The notes under the pieces are model-generated. The model made no database searches. It was not told the DNA's origin and worked only from the letters and a program-made list of their open reading frames with translations. Source: Pollenia angustigena (lineage: Eukaryota > Arthropoda > Insecta > Diptera > Polleniidae). From it: a DNA stretch of 64,000 bases. The DNA is taken from assembly GCA_930367215.1 (NCBI GenBank), contig OV884056.1, forward strand, positions 321,128,709 to 321,192,708. The letters run 5' to 3'. Below are positions 13,209 to 25,115 of the stretch, one piece after another (within the stretch, counting starts at the first letter, position 1; each line of letters begins with the position of its first letter). The position numbers were made by a program, and so were the translations under genes.

Positions 13209-14071
13209 TGTACATAACATATTATAAAAACTAGAGCGTGTACGACAATGTATAATTTCCAAATACCTGATGTAGAGTACTCAAGGCAAGTTCTTTTCTT
13301 CAGCATTTTGTTTCAAAAATGTCTATCTCCTATTGCAAACTCTTAAAAAAATACTTGGTGTTATTAATTTTGGAAATCATGTCTGTCGTTCGTAATGATT
13401 TGAATTTGAGAACGCTTGACGCGTGTGCTGCTGCACTTACTGCATGAACTTGGCCATGTCAATTCTCTTCATTATTATTTGTTTCTAGTACATTTTTATT
13501 TAAATGAATTTCGAATAACAATTCGTATATTCATGTGTGTTGACCCTTTATGGCAGCAAGTAAAAAAGTTTCATTTACCATAAAAAGATCAACATTAACT
13601 GTGAACAGTTTCAATTATTTGAATTGATTTCATGTCCCATGTTAATCAAACGATCACAAGTTGAAACACAAAAACAGACACACACACTCACAACAAAGAC
13701 AAATTTTTGGACAACTTGGTGGATCGGTGGCTTCTTTTGACATAAATAGCAAAGAAATGTAGAAATAAAGAAATTTTTAAATTTATAAATGAATGAATGA
13801 AATGAATGTAAAGAAAAGTCGTGCTTTAATTGGCCATTTGCATTTTATTGGAGCGCGGGTGTGCGGTGTTTTTTTTTTTCGAAGCGAACAATAAAAACCT
13901 TCAGCGCTGTCAAAACTTCATTCATTTCATTGTCATCGTTTAACGATCATCATCGACAAAGTTTGTGTGTAGTCTTTGCTGCCGCTTCAGTTTTGTGGAT
14001 TACATATTATTATATTGTTCCTGCTCGTCCCACCTTTCAAAAGGAAAAATTTATTGAAAAAAAAAAATATA
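13209..14071. other. Upstream region of the 14-kb gene
   Basis: No recognisable TE termini. It presumably contains the promoter and 5' UTR of the following gene, but no convincing TATA/initiator pair can be assigned. Confidence 0.3.
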
Positions 14072-14761
14072 ATGGCTGCTCAACAAAAAATTTTCTGCGC
14101 TGTAGTTGTTGTGTGCTTCATGACTAACGCTGTCCTTTGCCAACAGACCGCCGATAGTAATAATGACGATGTTAGCGGTAAGTTAAGCTTTAGATCTGGG
14201 GGCTAATTCTTTTTCGATTCGAAAACAATTTTATTTCTTTTCATTTCAGTCGATACTGAAAGAATCGAAATTATTTTTTCAGTGTTGTAAAGCATTTACA
14301 TATTTGAGTTTTCACATTACTAAAAAAAATAATTTGGATTTATTCAGTATCAACTGAAAGATTAAGAAATAAAATGGCTTTCGAATCGAAAAAGTATTCG
14401 ATCACGACTGCCAGAATTAGCACCCTGGCTCATATTGATTTTTGGATCACTCAATGCAAATGTTGATATTGCAGAATCTCGCACATTTGGCCACCACTTC
14501 TTGAAGCGTATGAGCTTTGCCGTTGTTCCAGGAGCTTTTGTTGTTGGTGTCATTACCACTTTATTGGGCGCCTTGACTGTTGTCTCAATGAAGGGCTTGG
14601 GTGTTGGTGTAATCCTTTTGGTCTTGGCTATTGGTCAAATGTTGTCCCGTTCTTTGCCTCAAGTGCATGCTGCTGCCTACACTGCTGCCCCTGCTCCCGT
14701 GCCCGTAGTCTACTCTCACAGTCATACCCAACAGCCCGTCTGGTTAGAAAAAGAATGGTAA
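14072..14761 (+). CDS. Short secreted protein with Osiris-like hydrophobic core, 130 aa
   Basis: Proposed coding sequence is 14072..14177 joined to 14475..14761. Exon 1 gives a signal peptide (about 1-23) and a short Asn/Asp-rich segment, ending at a consensus donor (GGTAAGT). The chosen acceptor (tgatattgcag, ending 14474) joins in frame. Weaker in-frame acceptors ending at 14414 or 14420 would add a hydrophobic stretch. After FLKRMSF comes a Gly/Val/Leu-rich region with one Lys (about 50-90), then RSLPQ and an Ala/Pro/Tyr/His tail (AAYTAAPAPVPVVYSHSH) as seen in cuticle-associated proteins. The core (GALTVVSMKGLGVGVILL) resembles the Leu/Lys core of DUF1676 Osiris proteins, but the acidic N-terminal half and the two-Cys segment are missing. 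It could be a minimal Osiris relative or an unrelated small membrane protein. It sits between two Osiris genes. Candidate poly(A) signal at 15050-15055. Confidence 0.72.
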
Positions 14762-15049
14762 ATGGAAGCATATAATTTATTCCTCGACTAATACTCGTAA
14801 TATAAATTGAAATGTACACCGAGGCAGCCCACTGCAGCAGAGTCCTTTTGATTTTTTTTTTCTTGAGTGTAAGAATCTTTCTACCAAAAACTAAGTTAAG
14901 CTAGACATTTAGTAATTAAATTTTTCTTAAAGTATTTATTTATTTATTAATTTATTTAATTTTAATTAATTTATTTAAACTTAAAATATATTTAACTTAA
15001 ACAAAACTAAAGCGTCACGAAATATTGTAAAAAAAAAACAAAAAGCAAA

Positions 15050-15055
15050 AATAAA
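15050..15055 (+). terminator. Candidate poly(A) signal AATAAA
   Basis: AATAAA about 290 bases after the stop codon of the gene ending at 14761. Earlier AT-rich stretches could also be used. Confidence 0.35.
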
Positions 15056-15931
15056 TTTCGAAATTAAATTTTAAAATCTGTATGTATGTATGTGGAAGTA
15101 TTGTATGTACTCGTACATACAAATTTCACTTTTTATTTAATGGCCAGTCTGAACCTGATTAAAATTCAGAACATCGCTTCTAAACATGCGGACATGCGGA
15201 GCATATAAATTTTTTTTTAGTTCTCCAGTGTCGTCCGCTTTGAGGAACTTTATTGATTATTGTGTCGTATAGTCACGACACAACAATGTTCAGTGAGTTT
15301 TTCAACCCAAATAATTTCGAGTTTTATTTTGTTTAATAATTTGTTTTGAAAGAATGGTTTTCATCAATAAAACAAATATTTGTATACCCTCCACCACTAG
15401 TGGTAAAATAGGGTATACTAAGTTTGTCATTCCGTGTGGAACTTATTTAATATTCATCTAAGACACCATATATTCCGGGTCCTTGAGTAATTCCAAGTCA
15501 ATTTAGCCATGTCGGTCTGCCTGTCTGTGGAAAATAAGCTCACTTTTAAAGTACTCAACAGAAAAGAACAATTGTTTCTAGTTTTCCTAAGCAGTTTGGT
15601 ATTGAAACCAAGAACAATAAATTTAGTATTAAAAAAATATAAATTCAAATGTTCAACAACATCCCTAAAACATGGATACTTTTGTAAAAAATCCAACATA
15701 AATGGCGGGCGGAATGATCCGATTCTTATTGAGTTTTGCCCCAATTCATAATATATGACTAGATATCATACTACTAAATGTTATAAAGAATGGTCCCTTA
15801 TTTAACATAGTTCTGTCATAGTTTTATAGGACGAGAAATCACGCTGCCTAATTTCGTAAGGATTGGTCCATAATTAACCATCATATTCGTATTTTTGAAA
15901 TAGACTTCAATACGCTTTAAGCCGCAACGAA

Positions 15932-17189
15932 CAGGGTTTTTCAACGGCCTCCGACTTTTTGTGAGACTTTTTTATTACCGCCTTTTGCGACTTAATTTTT
16001 TACCATTTTTTGTAAAGTTTCTCACAAAAAACATTTAATTTGCAGTAATTTATAAATTTTCTTACTATTTTGATCAAAAAAAAAATCGTCAAAACAACGT
16101 CGAAAATTTTAAAAGCAATTCAGAGGTTATTGTTCCTTTGGCAACAATTTTATTACTTTTTTGCAACCTTGTCATGTGTGCAATTTTTTGCAAAAATTAT
16201 TTTCAGCCGCCGAGTCAATGAAAGGGGACATCGTTTACATCGCCGCACGTCCTTCCAAGAAACGTATTATTTGGTGATACCATTGCAAAGACTAGGAACT
16301 TAAGTATAAATGCCTTAAACAAGACATGAAATCAAAGCAGTCTTTTGCAGTGTTTGAAAACAGCATTTAGTGAACTAAACAATCATCTTCAGCGACATGG
16401 ATAAACACATAAATAACACAAAAAAGGCTTTCGATAATGAAAAAATGCCACTGACTGTTTTTTAAAACCTTTTCTTTAGCTTCACTTCGGAAAATCAAAT
16501 CTTGTAACGTTAATTTAACCGCCTTATACTCAATGCAAATGGATGAAACATGGGCGTAGCCGGGATAAAATCTATTGGGGGGGGGGGGGCAAAAAAAATT
16601 TTTTTTTTGCAAAATGCTTTTTTGACCGCCTTTTACTCAATGCAAATGGATGAAACTTTGCAGGCATACATATTCCCGATGACAATACACGAATACATGG
16701 GCGTAGCCGGGATAAAATCTAGGGAGTGGGCAAAAAAATTTGTTTTGGTAAAATGCTTTTTTGACCGCCTTTTACTCAATGCAAATGGATGAAACTTTGC
16801 AGGCATACATATTTCCGATGACAATACACGAATACATGGGCGTAGCCGGGATAAAATCAAGGGGAGGGGGCAAATTTGGTATAATGCTTTTTTGACCGCC
16901 TTTTACTCAATGCAAATGAAAAAAACGTTTATAAAAGATGTGCCACTTTTATTTTCTCAAACGACTTTTTTCTGTGGCTTTATTTTTATAAAACGACCTT
17001 TTTTCGACTTTTCAAAAATTCCTAACGGTAACCCTAAATACAAAACAATATGGCACAATCATTCTAATTTTTTAGGTTTTGTTTTTGATCTACTCACTGC
17101 AAGGAACAAACAAAACGAAAGCAAACGAACTTTATTTTTATAAAACGACCTTCTGTGCGACTTTTCAAAAATTCCTTACGATAACCCTG
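15932..17189. mobile_element. 1258-bp hAT-type element with 8-bp duplication GCAACGAA
   Basis: It starts CAGGGTT and ends AACCCTG. GCAACGAA is present on both sides (15924-15931 and 17190-17197), the 8-bp duplication of hAT elements. No intact transposase is visible. The right end is internally duplicated: 'ttataaaacgacctt..cgacttttcaaaaattcct' occurs at about 16978-17033 and again at 17127-17189. It encloses a tandem array at 16549-16918, and an inverted fragment of the same family lies at 45186-45350. Confidence 0.8.
16549..16918. repeat. Tandem repeat, 139-147 bp units inside the hAT element
   Basis: Three units start with CATGGGCGTAGCCGGGATAA at 16549, 16696 and 16835 (the last partial). 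Each has a variable G-rich stretch (a run of 13 G at 16577-16589), then 'aatgcttttttgaccgccttttactcaatgcaaatg'-type text (split here for brevity). Open frames across it are by-products of the periodicity. Confidence 0.85.
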
Positions 17190-17809
17190 GCAACGAATTC
17201 TAATCCTGCGGGGCCAGTTTTTATTAATATTGGTTTTATTTTTATTTAAATAAGGCAACTTTACTGCTGAAATGGTTGTAAATAAGTTAAGTCAAGAAAT
17301 AGATGTTAATTCAAATCCGACAATTAAAACAACATTTAAAGTTTGATGCTCTTAAATTTGGAATTGGTAAAAGAAGAGAAAAAAAGTTGTTCCCACTTGC
17401 TTCAGAAATTCAATGATTTTATCTGCAAAGCAGCTAAATAAAAGATTTTTTTGTAAAGATTATGTAAGAGATAACGACAAAAAAAAAATATTTCAGGAAA
17501 TGTTGAATGCAGCAAAATGTTAAGAAAACGCTGATTCGATTTAAAGAAAATAATATTCTTTAAATATGGAATTAAAAGTTTCTGAAGAAAGTGGTGGGAA
17601 AACTGAAAGTCTCCAGAGATTATAAAATGTTCTTTTGACTAGAAGGCAAACATCCGTAGGAAGTGAAAGTGTTTCTAATTGACGGGACTCTTCTTAAATA
17701 GAATTTGAAAAAAGCTATACTTGTCTTCTCAATGCTATTTTGTGTATATTTCAACACACTAGTTAAATGTGTTTTGGTTTTATGTCAATGTTGTTCGCGT
17801 TGTATATAA

Positions 17810-18335
17810 AGCCTGGTACTCTGTTCAACATTTCACGTGAAATGCTGTCAAAACGCATATGAAAAAAACTTGTGTGGAATATCTACGAAATAATGTTGAT
17901 AGAGTTGTACTCTGTTCATTTTGTGAAAAAGATTCCGAAATGTTTTTGGCAACATTTTATTACAACTGCGAAATAAAGTAAGCTGCACTTATTTCACGTG
18001 GAATTTTAAGCAAAGGCAAAAAAGGATGAACTGATTATTTAATAAGAAATAAAAAATTAATATAACACAATCGGTAACAGTTTTTTTATTCATATTTACT
18101 TTCTGTTTTTTTAATTTTTTATTAAAAAAAATTATTTTTAGTAAAATACATGTGGGGTTTGTTTACATACGCAAAACAATGTCGCATACTTTGCAGGAAT
18201 AAAATCGGCAAATTGTACAAACTCGCATGATATATCGATGTTACCTATAGGTAACATCGATACATGTCAAAAATTTCGTGTGAAATAATAAATGTTGCTC
18301 AACATTTTTCACAAATTTGAACAGAGTACTAGGCT
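17810..18335. mobile_element. 526-bp MITE, AGCCTGGTACTCTGTTCAA family, TAA duplication
   Basis: Inverted ends AGCCTGGTACTCTGTTCAA and the inverse of AGCCTAGTACTCTGTTCAA are flanked by TAA (17807-17809 and 18336-18338). No coding capacity. It lies inside dispersed repeat copy A. Confidence 0.75.
18233..18262. repeat. Perfect 30-bp palindrome
   Basis: TATCGATGTTACCTA followed immediately by its exact reverse complement, with no spacer. It lies in the right half of the MITE at 17810-18335. Confidence 0.9.
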
Positions 18336-18600
18336 TAAAGAAATAATTTTTTTTTTACATACGTTTAATGCATTGGTAAACTTATTTGATAGATCTCATG
18401 AATTATTATTTATTTTTTTTTCTCTGTCTAAATAAATTACATTTATATTTTGGATTGTTTTATAGCAAGTGGGAACTGAGAAAGTCCCGGAAAAGAAAAA
18501 CTCCATATAAAGCCCAATCATGAAGTATTCTTGCTTCGAGTGGAGGGTACCAAAGAGTCGGCATAGCAGCAAATAGCACTTTTACTTGTTTTTATCTTGT

Positions 18601-19730
18601 CTTTGTTTGTTGTTAAAAAAGACATTTTCTTTTCATAGTTTTCAACATTGAAATGTTTTTCTTGTAAGCAATTTTAATTGCGTGCTACATTTTCCTGATT
18701 GTTGTCAACACTTTTTGTTGCAAAGCACTATAAATTATGTTTATCCAAATTGCAGTTTAACAACGAAGAAATACCCGATTCAAAATCACCAATTAGAAAC
18801 ATTAACTCGTTAATTGAAGCTGATGCTTCTGTCAAAGTCTAAAGAAGGCGATGAAAGTAAACTCGTTTGCTTATTGTCAGTTTTAAAGTTTTTATCGAGG
18901 TTCTGCAATGAAGGTGAAACTTAAAATCGTGTTTATAATCAACTCTATAAAATTTCTAACACTACAGAAAAAGAGAAATAATATTTTCTTAGAACGACAT
19001 ATGAAATATTTGTGGAGTATTCCAATACATCTACAATGTTGTTAAAATTATCGGCCATGTTCTGAAAATCGAGTCGAGTGAAATTAAAATCGTTGGAGAA
19101 AAAAAGATTTTTCAGTTTAATTTCTTTTCCTAAATTGTACAGTGGTTCAGATAAAGATAAGTGGTACACAAAATAGGAAGTATATACATTTTTGTAAACT
19201 TTCAAAACAGGATCGTTTTCAAAATGTGTTTGATTTAAATTTTGCTTTAATTCAATTTCAAGGACATGCCTGTATGTTTTGATATTGGAACTTTTAGTTT
19301 AGGGCGTTACACCAAAACCACTTATCTTTATTTTGCAAGCCTTGTGTGATAGTGTTGCATTGCCTTTTATTTACAAACGATAACAAAGCAGTAAGTCCCA
19401 ATTCATTTTATGAAACTGCTGCGAAACATTTGAGTTTCTTGATTAAAGGGGAAAGACGAATGGAAAAGTGTAAGTTGTTTCATGTAGAAGCAGGGCTGTC
19501 AGACTTGGGGATTTATCCCCAAAGTTGGGGATTTCATACGAGCAAAAAGGACAAAGAAAGTCATTTGGGGATTAGGGAATCTTTTGGAAATTTAAAAAAA
19601 AATTCAGGAATTTTTTGGGGATTTTACACTTTTTAATATATTTTCCCTTCTTTTATTATTTGCGCTTATTTTTCTTTGTTTCGTATAGTTCAATTCCGTA
19701 TGTATAATGAAAATTTGGCATGAAGTTAGC
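18601..19730. other. Decayed region, possible coding remnant
   Basis: Scattered plus-strand stretches around 18830-19180 and 19340-19480 read as short protein-like phrases broken by stops and frameshifts, suggesting an old element. The family is not recognised. 19490-19620 is rich in 'ttggggattt' phrases. Confidence 0.3.
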
Positions 19731-19734
19731 AAAA

Positions 19735-20200
19735 AGTTTATTCATAATACACTAACCAAACTCTGGCTAACGATTTACTAAACTCTTGTTAACGAGCTGC
19801 CAAACGTTTGCCAACTTGTGAAAAACAGCCGTTTAATATGAAACAATTTTGTTGGTTTTTTTAAAATAACGGTTTTTTTTAATTTACTGACATTTACATA
19901 ATTTATTTTAATTTTAAACAGTTTTTAAAATTTTTATATGTGAAGCGAAAAACAAAAAAAAAAACAAAAAATTACAAATTTAGCGATGATTAATGCAAAA
20001 CGTGTTGCATTTTTGAGTAATATAATGTGGCATCATAAAAATTCAAAGTTGATTTATTAAAAGTTGGCAGATGGAGAAAAGTTCCTTATGAATTAACTTT
20101 GTGCCAACAAGCTGCTAAGCTTAATAGGCATTCTAGTTAGCAGCTCGTTGTACGTAGTGTACAAACTGTGGCTAACTTTTTATTATGAATACGGCTGTAA
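19735..20200. mobile_element. Probable inverted-repeat element
   Basis: 'tattcataatacactaacc' near the left and 'ttattatgaatacggctg' near the right are inverted, and 'ctggctaac', 'gagctgc' and 'gccaac' phrases recur inversely inside. Ends and target duplication are not resolved. Confidence 0.45.
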
Positions 20201-20682
20201 GTTTATATACAGGTTTTCTTATAAGCGTTGTGGCATATCGTACGTTTCCTTTAACGCAATGTTCTAAAGTTGGGCAACTTCTAATGTACGTTGAGTTATT
20301 GAAAACAATTAGTTTGTTGATTGGTTTTAATTAAATTTTTTGTGTTGTGTGTCATCAAAAAATAAAATAAAATGCACAAAAAATAAAATTAAATGAATTG
20401 AATATCCGGCAATAAAGCGTTCCTTGTGTGCCACTCCTCCGTTGTAATCAAGCCTTCCTGAGTGCATTTCTTTTGGATCCATGTGGAAATGATTAAACAC
20501 GCAATTGATCAAAGCCAAAATATTTGCATTGATCTTGATGGAGATAATAAATGTTACAGTTCGAATTCATCTTCACACTGAAAAATTTGTTCTTAATGCC
20601 ATGCCAAATAAGATAAATCTTAAAACTTTAATATTAAATGAAAAAGCTCAAGCCCGAGGGGTGACCTCGAGGTGACTTCAAA

Positions 20683-20830
20683 CGCTGCATATCTTGCGGC
20701 GTTGAAAATTTTGCTAGAAGAGAGCAACAACAAAATTATGAAATATTTTTGACCTTGTTTTTGCTTTCAATGTCATTTTTGGCGTTGCGTTGAGTTTTAT
20801 ACAATTAGCGCCAAAGCTAAATGTTGCAAA
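20683..20830. repeat. Direct repeat, copy 1
   Basis: 'gcatatcttgcggcgttga' through 'ttgtttttgctttcaa' recurs at 21441-21583 in the same orientation with moderate divergence. One copy is outside and one inside the foldback element at 20857-21788. Confidence 0.7.
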
Positions 20831-20856
20831 ATTCATAAACATAGTCAGTATTGGTA

Positions 20857-21788
20857 GTTTAAACCACAAAGTATACAGAGATGAAAAAAGTGACGTATGA
20901 AAAATGCCTAAATCATTTGCGAGGGCAGCTTTCGAAGAGAGAGAAAGAAAACGTTTTTTGTTAGTGAAGTGACAATGCGTAAAAACAGGCCGCTACTATC
21001 TACACAAATTGCATAATCAAAACAAAAAACGCAAAAAGGGCAGCTTTCGAAGAAAAAGACAGAAAAAACACAATATTTTCTGTCTCGTGACACCTCTGTA
21101 TACTCTGTCACGAGACGGAAGATTTTGCGTTTTTTTTGTCTCTTTCAAAGAAAGCTGCCCTTTTGCATTTCTCTTTTCATCATCTTCTATGCCACAATAC
21201 AATGAACACAAATTTATTTAGTTAAGACTTATTTGCAAAACTGTTGTAAAAATTTACTTTTAAGTTCACCACAACACGAGTTAATAATAATTAAGTAAGC
21301 AAATAATATTATAAAACAAAACAATATTACTAAATACATTTTTTTGCACAAAAAACGAATGTTTGCTGAACTAACAAAAATATATCATAATTTTGTTGGT
21401 GTTTTCTATAGAAATGTTTATTGGATTTTTAAATTTTTAACGGTGCATATCTTGCGGCGTTGATAATTTTAAAACGCAGTATGTATTTCTGTAGAAAGCA
21501 ACAACAAAATTTTGACAAATTTTTGACATTGTTTTTGCTTTCAACGTTATTTTCGCATTGCGTTTTACAAATTTAGGGCCTAATGCTTTTGTTTAACGTG
21601 GTTTGTGTTTTGTTTTTTTTTTTTTTGATCACGCCATTTGTGTTGATTGTTGCGGCCTGCTTTTACACCTTGCCACTTCACTACCAAAAAAAGCTTCCTG
21701 TCCCTTTCTTCGAAAGCTGCCCTCGCAACTGATTTGGGCCTTTTTCACACGTCACTTTTTACAGTTCTGTGTATTCTGTGGTTTAAAC
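20857..21788. mobile_element. 932-bp foldback element with ~80-bp inverted arms
   Basis: Arms 20857-20937 and 21708-21788 pair over about 80 bases, from GTTTAAACCACA to GCGAGGGCAGCTTTCGAAG. A second, inner inverted repeat around 'gggcagctttcgaag' and its inverse 'tttcaaagaaagctgccc' occupies about 21037-21160. A related piece ('attggtagtttaaac', 'acattttaaaccaaaaagagagttta') lies at 26007-26125. No coding sequence. Confidence 0.7.
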
Positions 21789-23657
21789 GACCAACTTGAT
21801 GCATTTAGAATCGGTTTAAAGGTTAACTGATTTATCAATGCGCTGTTTTTAACACATTTTAAAACAAAAAGAGAGTTTACGTGCACTGTATTTGTATAAG
21901 AACTTTTATGTTATCTTATGGGGCACAAATCAGCTGTTTTGTCGTTTAAGATGCAAGTGAGCAATTGACATCATGGGCCAGGCTTAGGTGCTATATAAAT
22001 ATATGACCATGACTATATGAATATATGACTATATAAAAAAATTACCAACTTGTGGTGTTTGTTTTTTTTATTTACAAGGTGGCCTTAAAGAAATAGTTGC
22101 TTGTTCTTTTGCTTTGCCTGTTGTTTTTTTATTGTTGTTATATTGAAGCCAAGTTGTCAAGTTAATACACCATAGCAACTTAAGTAAACTTTTAATAAGC
22201 AATGTTGGTTATTTAAGTATCAATATTGGAAAACTTCATTTCTATTTAAATCAATCTTAAAGCCAAATAATATCAAAAACTTGCCCTTTTTCTTCAGTGA
22301 GATCAGTTCTTTTTAATAAAATGTATATAAAAGTTTGATACTGATCCAAACGACCATTCAGTATTTGACGCATAAAGATTTAAAACTTTGTCGTGTTTGG
22401 TCCATAAAGACCCACATATCCAAAAAAATTTACCTCACCTCTACAAATCCCATACAACTGTGGTAATCGAGAAAATTCAGTTCGAACATCAAACAACAAA
22501 ATTAAAAAAAGGAAAAAAATTACCGTTTTAATATGTTGTATAACAATACCTAAATTTTTTAAACTTTGATACATTTCAATAAATTTTAAGTTAATTTTTA
22601 AGTTGATGAGTATTACTATCAGAAAAAAAATTATCAATAGTTTTGCAGCTCTACTATTCAATGTAAAAACTGAAGAATGAAACCGACAGTCAATTTGAGA
22701 GAATGTGTTGTTCTCATTTCTTACATTAAAATGTACCAATCGATATCTAACAATACATTTATTTAGATCGACTAAAGCGTAACAACTTGCACTAACCTTA
22801 ATAGAAAAATAAACAAAATAATTATCTTTATGAAATTATTAAAAAATATCGTTATATTTTAAAAAATTCTGATAGATGATACGTGTAAATAAATAAAATA
22901 TCTGCATGTTGTTGTGGTTCTTTTTAGTTTTTGCATAAAAGAATGGAATTGTACGACTTAAACAAGGCCAATAAAAGAACAACAAATAACTGCAGCTTTA
23001 TAAATAAATCGAATTCATACCAAGATTTGACTAGTTAATGAACTTTAAAACAACAACAAACTGAATTGAGAGAAACGCAAAATACGAAAAACAATTTAAA
23101 AACTAAAAAAAACTATTTTGGCTCAGACTCGTGAACGACTTTTGCCAGCTACAATCAGGTCAGTATTCCACACTCACATTGATCATAAACAAGATCAGCC
23201 AGCACTGGTTGCGCTTCATCACAATCATGTCTGTATTTTTATGTTTCCTAATGTTTAAAACTCTGCGTTTAAAGCACGATATCAAGGAAAACCAGTTGAA
23301 AGCTCAAGATGCAAGCAACATCTTAAATTATAAACATCTTTATATGGTTACATCTAAAACATTAATAATTGATATTCCAGCAGCTAAAGAATGAAGTGCT
23401 TTTTTACGACAGCAACAACATTAGAAAATAGTTTAGCATTAGAATGCCACTAAAAACCACTACATGCCATATTCAAGTAACTTTCTTTTTCTTGTTTTAT
23501 CCGCACGGCTGCTCATTGGAAATTTGTTGCATCGTTGTTAGCTTATGTTTTAGTAGCAAACAAAACGTTCACCATACTAGATGTAACAGATTTAGGCGCT
23601 TTAAGAACCGCCAAGGACAATTACTTTGTAGCCAGATTTTTAAACACAGTTTTAAAG
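21789..23657. other. Intergenic, upstream of second full Osiris gene
   Basis: Open frames at 22380-22739 (minus, hydrophobic, 119 codons) and 23131-23394 (plus) have no recognised motif. 'ctttataaataaat' at about 22995 and TCAGT at 23159 could be core-promoter elements or part of an upstream exon, but spacing does not support a firm call. Confidence 0.3.
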
Positions 23658-24791
23658 ATGAAAATTAAACATTTAAAATTTTTGCAACACAAAAAATTAA
23701 CCTTATTGGTATGGGTTGTTGCACTTTTAACGCCCACACATCAATTTCAACCGGCGAATTCCGGACAACAACCAGGCAATACTAATAACGATCACCAAAC
23801 ACAACAACGAAGCAGCGCCTCTAGTGATGAATATGCAAATGAATTAAAACAACCACTATCCCAAACAACAGCAGCGGTAAAGCCAATTTCTATACCCTAT
23901 TTTAGGGCGTCAATTCCAATGCGCATTTACGAATGTTTACGGGAATTTAGTACTTTGCGCTGTACAAAACTTTACGTATTAGAAAAAATGGAGGAACGGA
24001 AATTGCTACCAAACACAGGCAACATTACCAAAGACTTCTTAAATCAATTCTTCGGCGAAGACGAACAAATGGGCAGTTTGATTAGCGAACGTTTTAGAAA
24101 AATGTCGGACAAAGATCTAAACAAACATTTGGTGTTACACTTTCAAAGATTTTTCAAAAATCGTGACATTAAACTGCACTTTTTGCCAGGTCTAATGGTA
24201 AAAATCGTACCCAGCAAAGAGAACAAAGTGAAGTTTTCTCTTAAAAAAAGTAAATAGGCAGCACAAAGTAAACAAACCAAAGTCTCACAAACTCTTTGCA
24301 TTTTTAGGAACTAAACATCATTTGGCGCATAAAGGACGTTCTCAGAATGATGGCATCAAAGGGATCCTAAAGGACACAGGATTTGTCGATAGCAGTGTTG
24401 AAGGACAGGAAAACATTAGCCTGGATGAAGATGACATCGATACCAAATCGAAACATCAAGATTCAAAGAAAAGGAAGAAACACAAAAAGGAAAAATCTTC
24501 GTATAAAACGACCATGTTGCAAATGGCAGTTCCTGTTATGGTGAACTTAAATTGACTTTTGCATTTTCATGAAATTTTAATGTCTTCTTACAATTCTAGA
24601 TTATGCCGGCCATATTAATGGGCACATTCCTACCCTTCATTCTGCCTGTTCTTAAAATGGCTACATTTACCACAATGATTATGAACAATGCCGCATTTAT
24701 GGCCGCCTTAATTTATGCAGCACGCACCCATGTGAATGCCCAGGATGAACAACAAATCAATTATACTTACGGCCAAACCGGTTATCACTAG
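23658..24791 (+). CDS. Osiris family protein with two-Cys segment, 338 aa, three exons
   Basis: Coding sequence is 23658..24249, 24308..24540 and 24600..24791. Introns are 58 and 59 bp; acceptors are strong, and the second donor is GTGAAC, which is weak but keeps the family core continuous. Residues 1-29 form a signal peptide with a basic start. A Gln/Asn/Ser-rich linker follows, then IYECLREFSTLRCTKLYVLE (about 90-109) with Cys93 and Cys102, the two-Cys segment of Osiris proteins, followed by an EKMEER-type helix. Exon 2 adds an acidic stretch and a strongly basic KKRKKHKKEK run. Across the exon 2/3 join lies the hydrophobic DUF1676 core (about 264-315: QMAVPVM, IMPAILMGTFLPFILPVLKM, then AALIYAARTH). 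The start is the first in-frame ATG. Like other family members it is expected in the secretory pathway of cuticle-forming cells. Confidence 0.9.
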
Positions 24792-24863
24792 AATCAAATG
24801 ATCTCTTTCTATATTTCAAATTGTAATTTTAATATTTTTCATCTTATAGATTTTTTTTAGTAA

Positions 24864-24869
24864 AATAAA
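24864..24869 (+). terminator. Candidate poly(A) signal AATAAA
   Basis: AATAAA 73 bases after the Osiris stop codon at 24791. Confidence 0.5.
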
Positions 24870-24889
24870 GCTTCGTTCTCGATGGTAGC

Positions 24890-25115
24890 AACAATTTTGA
24901 TTTTTTTCTATCTTTTTCTTCCCAAAGAATTTCATACATAAATATGTAATTACAATTTTTTTAAGTTGAGTCACTTCTACTTCAGCAACAATTTAAATGA
25001 AACTGTAAATGACGTTTGTAATGATTTTATTTAGTTTTGAACGAAAATTTTAACAAAATGTTTTAGAAATAATAATAAATTCGTAATATTGTTGTGGGTA
25101 AAATTTGCAAACGCT
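24890..25115. repeat. Interspersed repeat shared with 45385-45725
   Basis: 'ttcttcccaaag', 'atttagttttgaacgaaaatttaaac'-like and 'aatattgttgtgg..aaatttgcaaacg' occur in the same order and orientation at about 45390-45625. A further part of the same unit ('ttgttgctttattgtgcac') is at 34555-34655. Termini unknown. Confidence 0.6.

Larger units (their letters stand above)
15389..18600. repeat. Dispersed fly repeat (copy A), interrupted
   Basis: It starts with the palindromic phrase TACCCTCCACCACTAGTGG..AGGGTATA, continues with 'gtcattccgtgtg..' and 'tgtctgtctg'-like text, and ends with 'gtggagggtacc..gtcggcatagc..agcacttttacttgttt'. A second copy with matching left and right ends runs from about 55451 to 59911. 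Copy A is interrupted by a hAT element (15932-17189) and a MITE (17810-18335). No coding capacity was identified. Similar ends are common in intergenic DNA of higher flies (from memory, not checked). Confidence 0.6.

Noticed and set aside
16549..16860. Open frames on both strands across 16550-16860
   Set aside because: They arise from the 139-147-bp tandem repeat of the hAT element.
22380..22739. 119-codon hydrophobic open frame on the minus strand
   Set aside because: No recognised motif, composition follows the AT-rich background, and no splice partners or conserved ends were seen.
23131..23394. 87-codon frame upstream of the Osiris gene as a separate gene or first exon
   Set aside because: It does not join in frame to the Osiris exon through a convincing splice pair and has no family resemblance. 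Transcribed leader remains possible.
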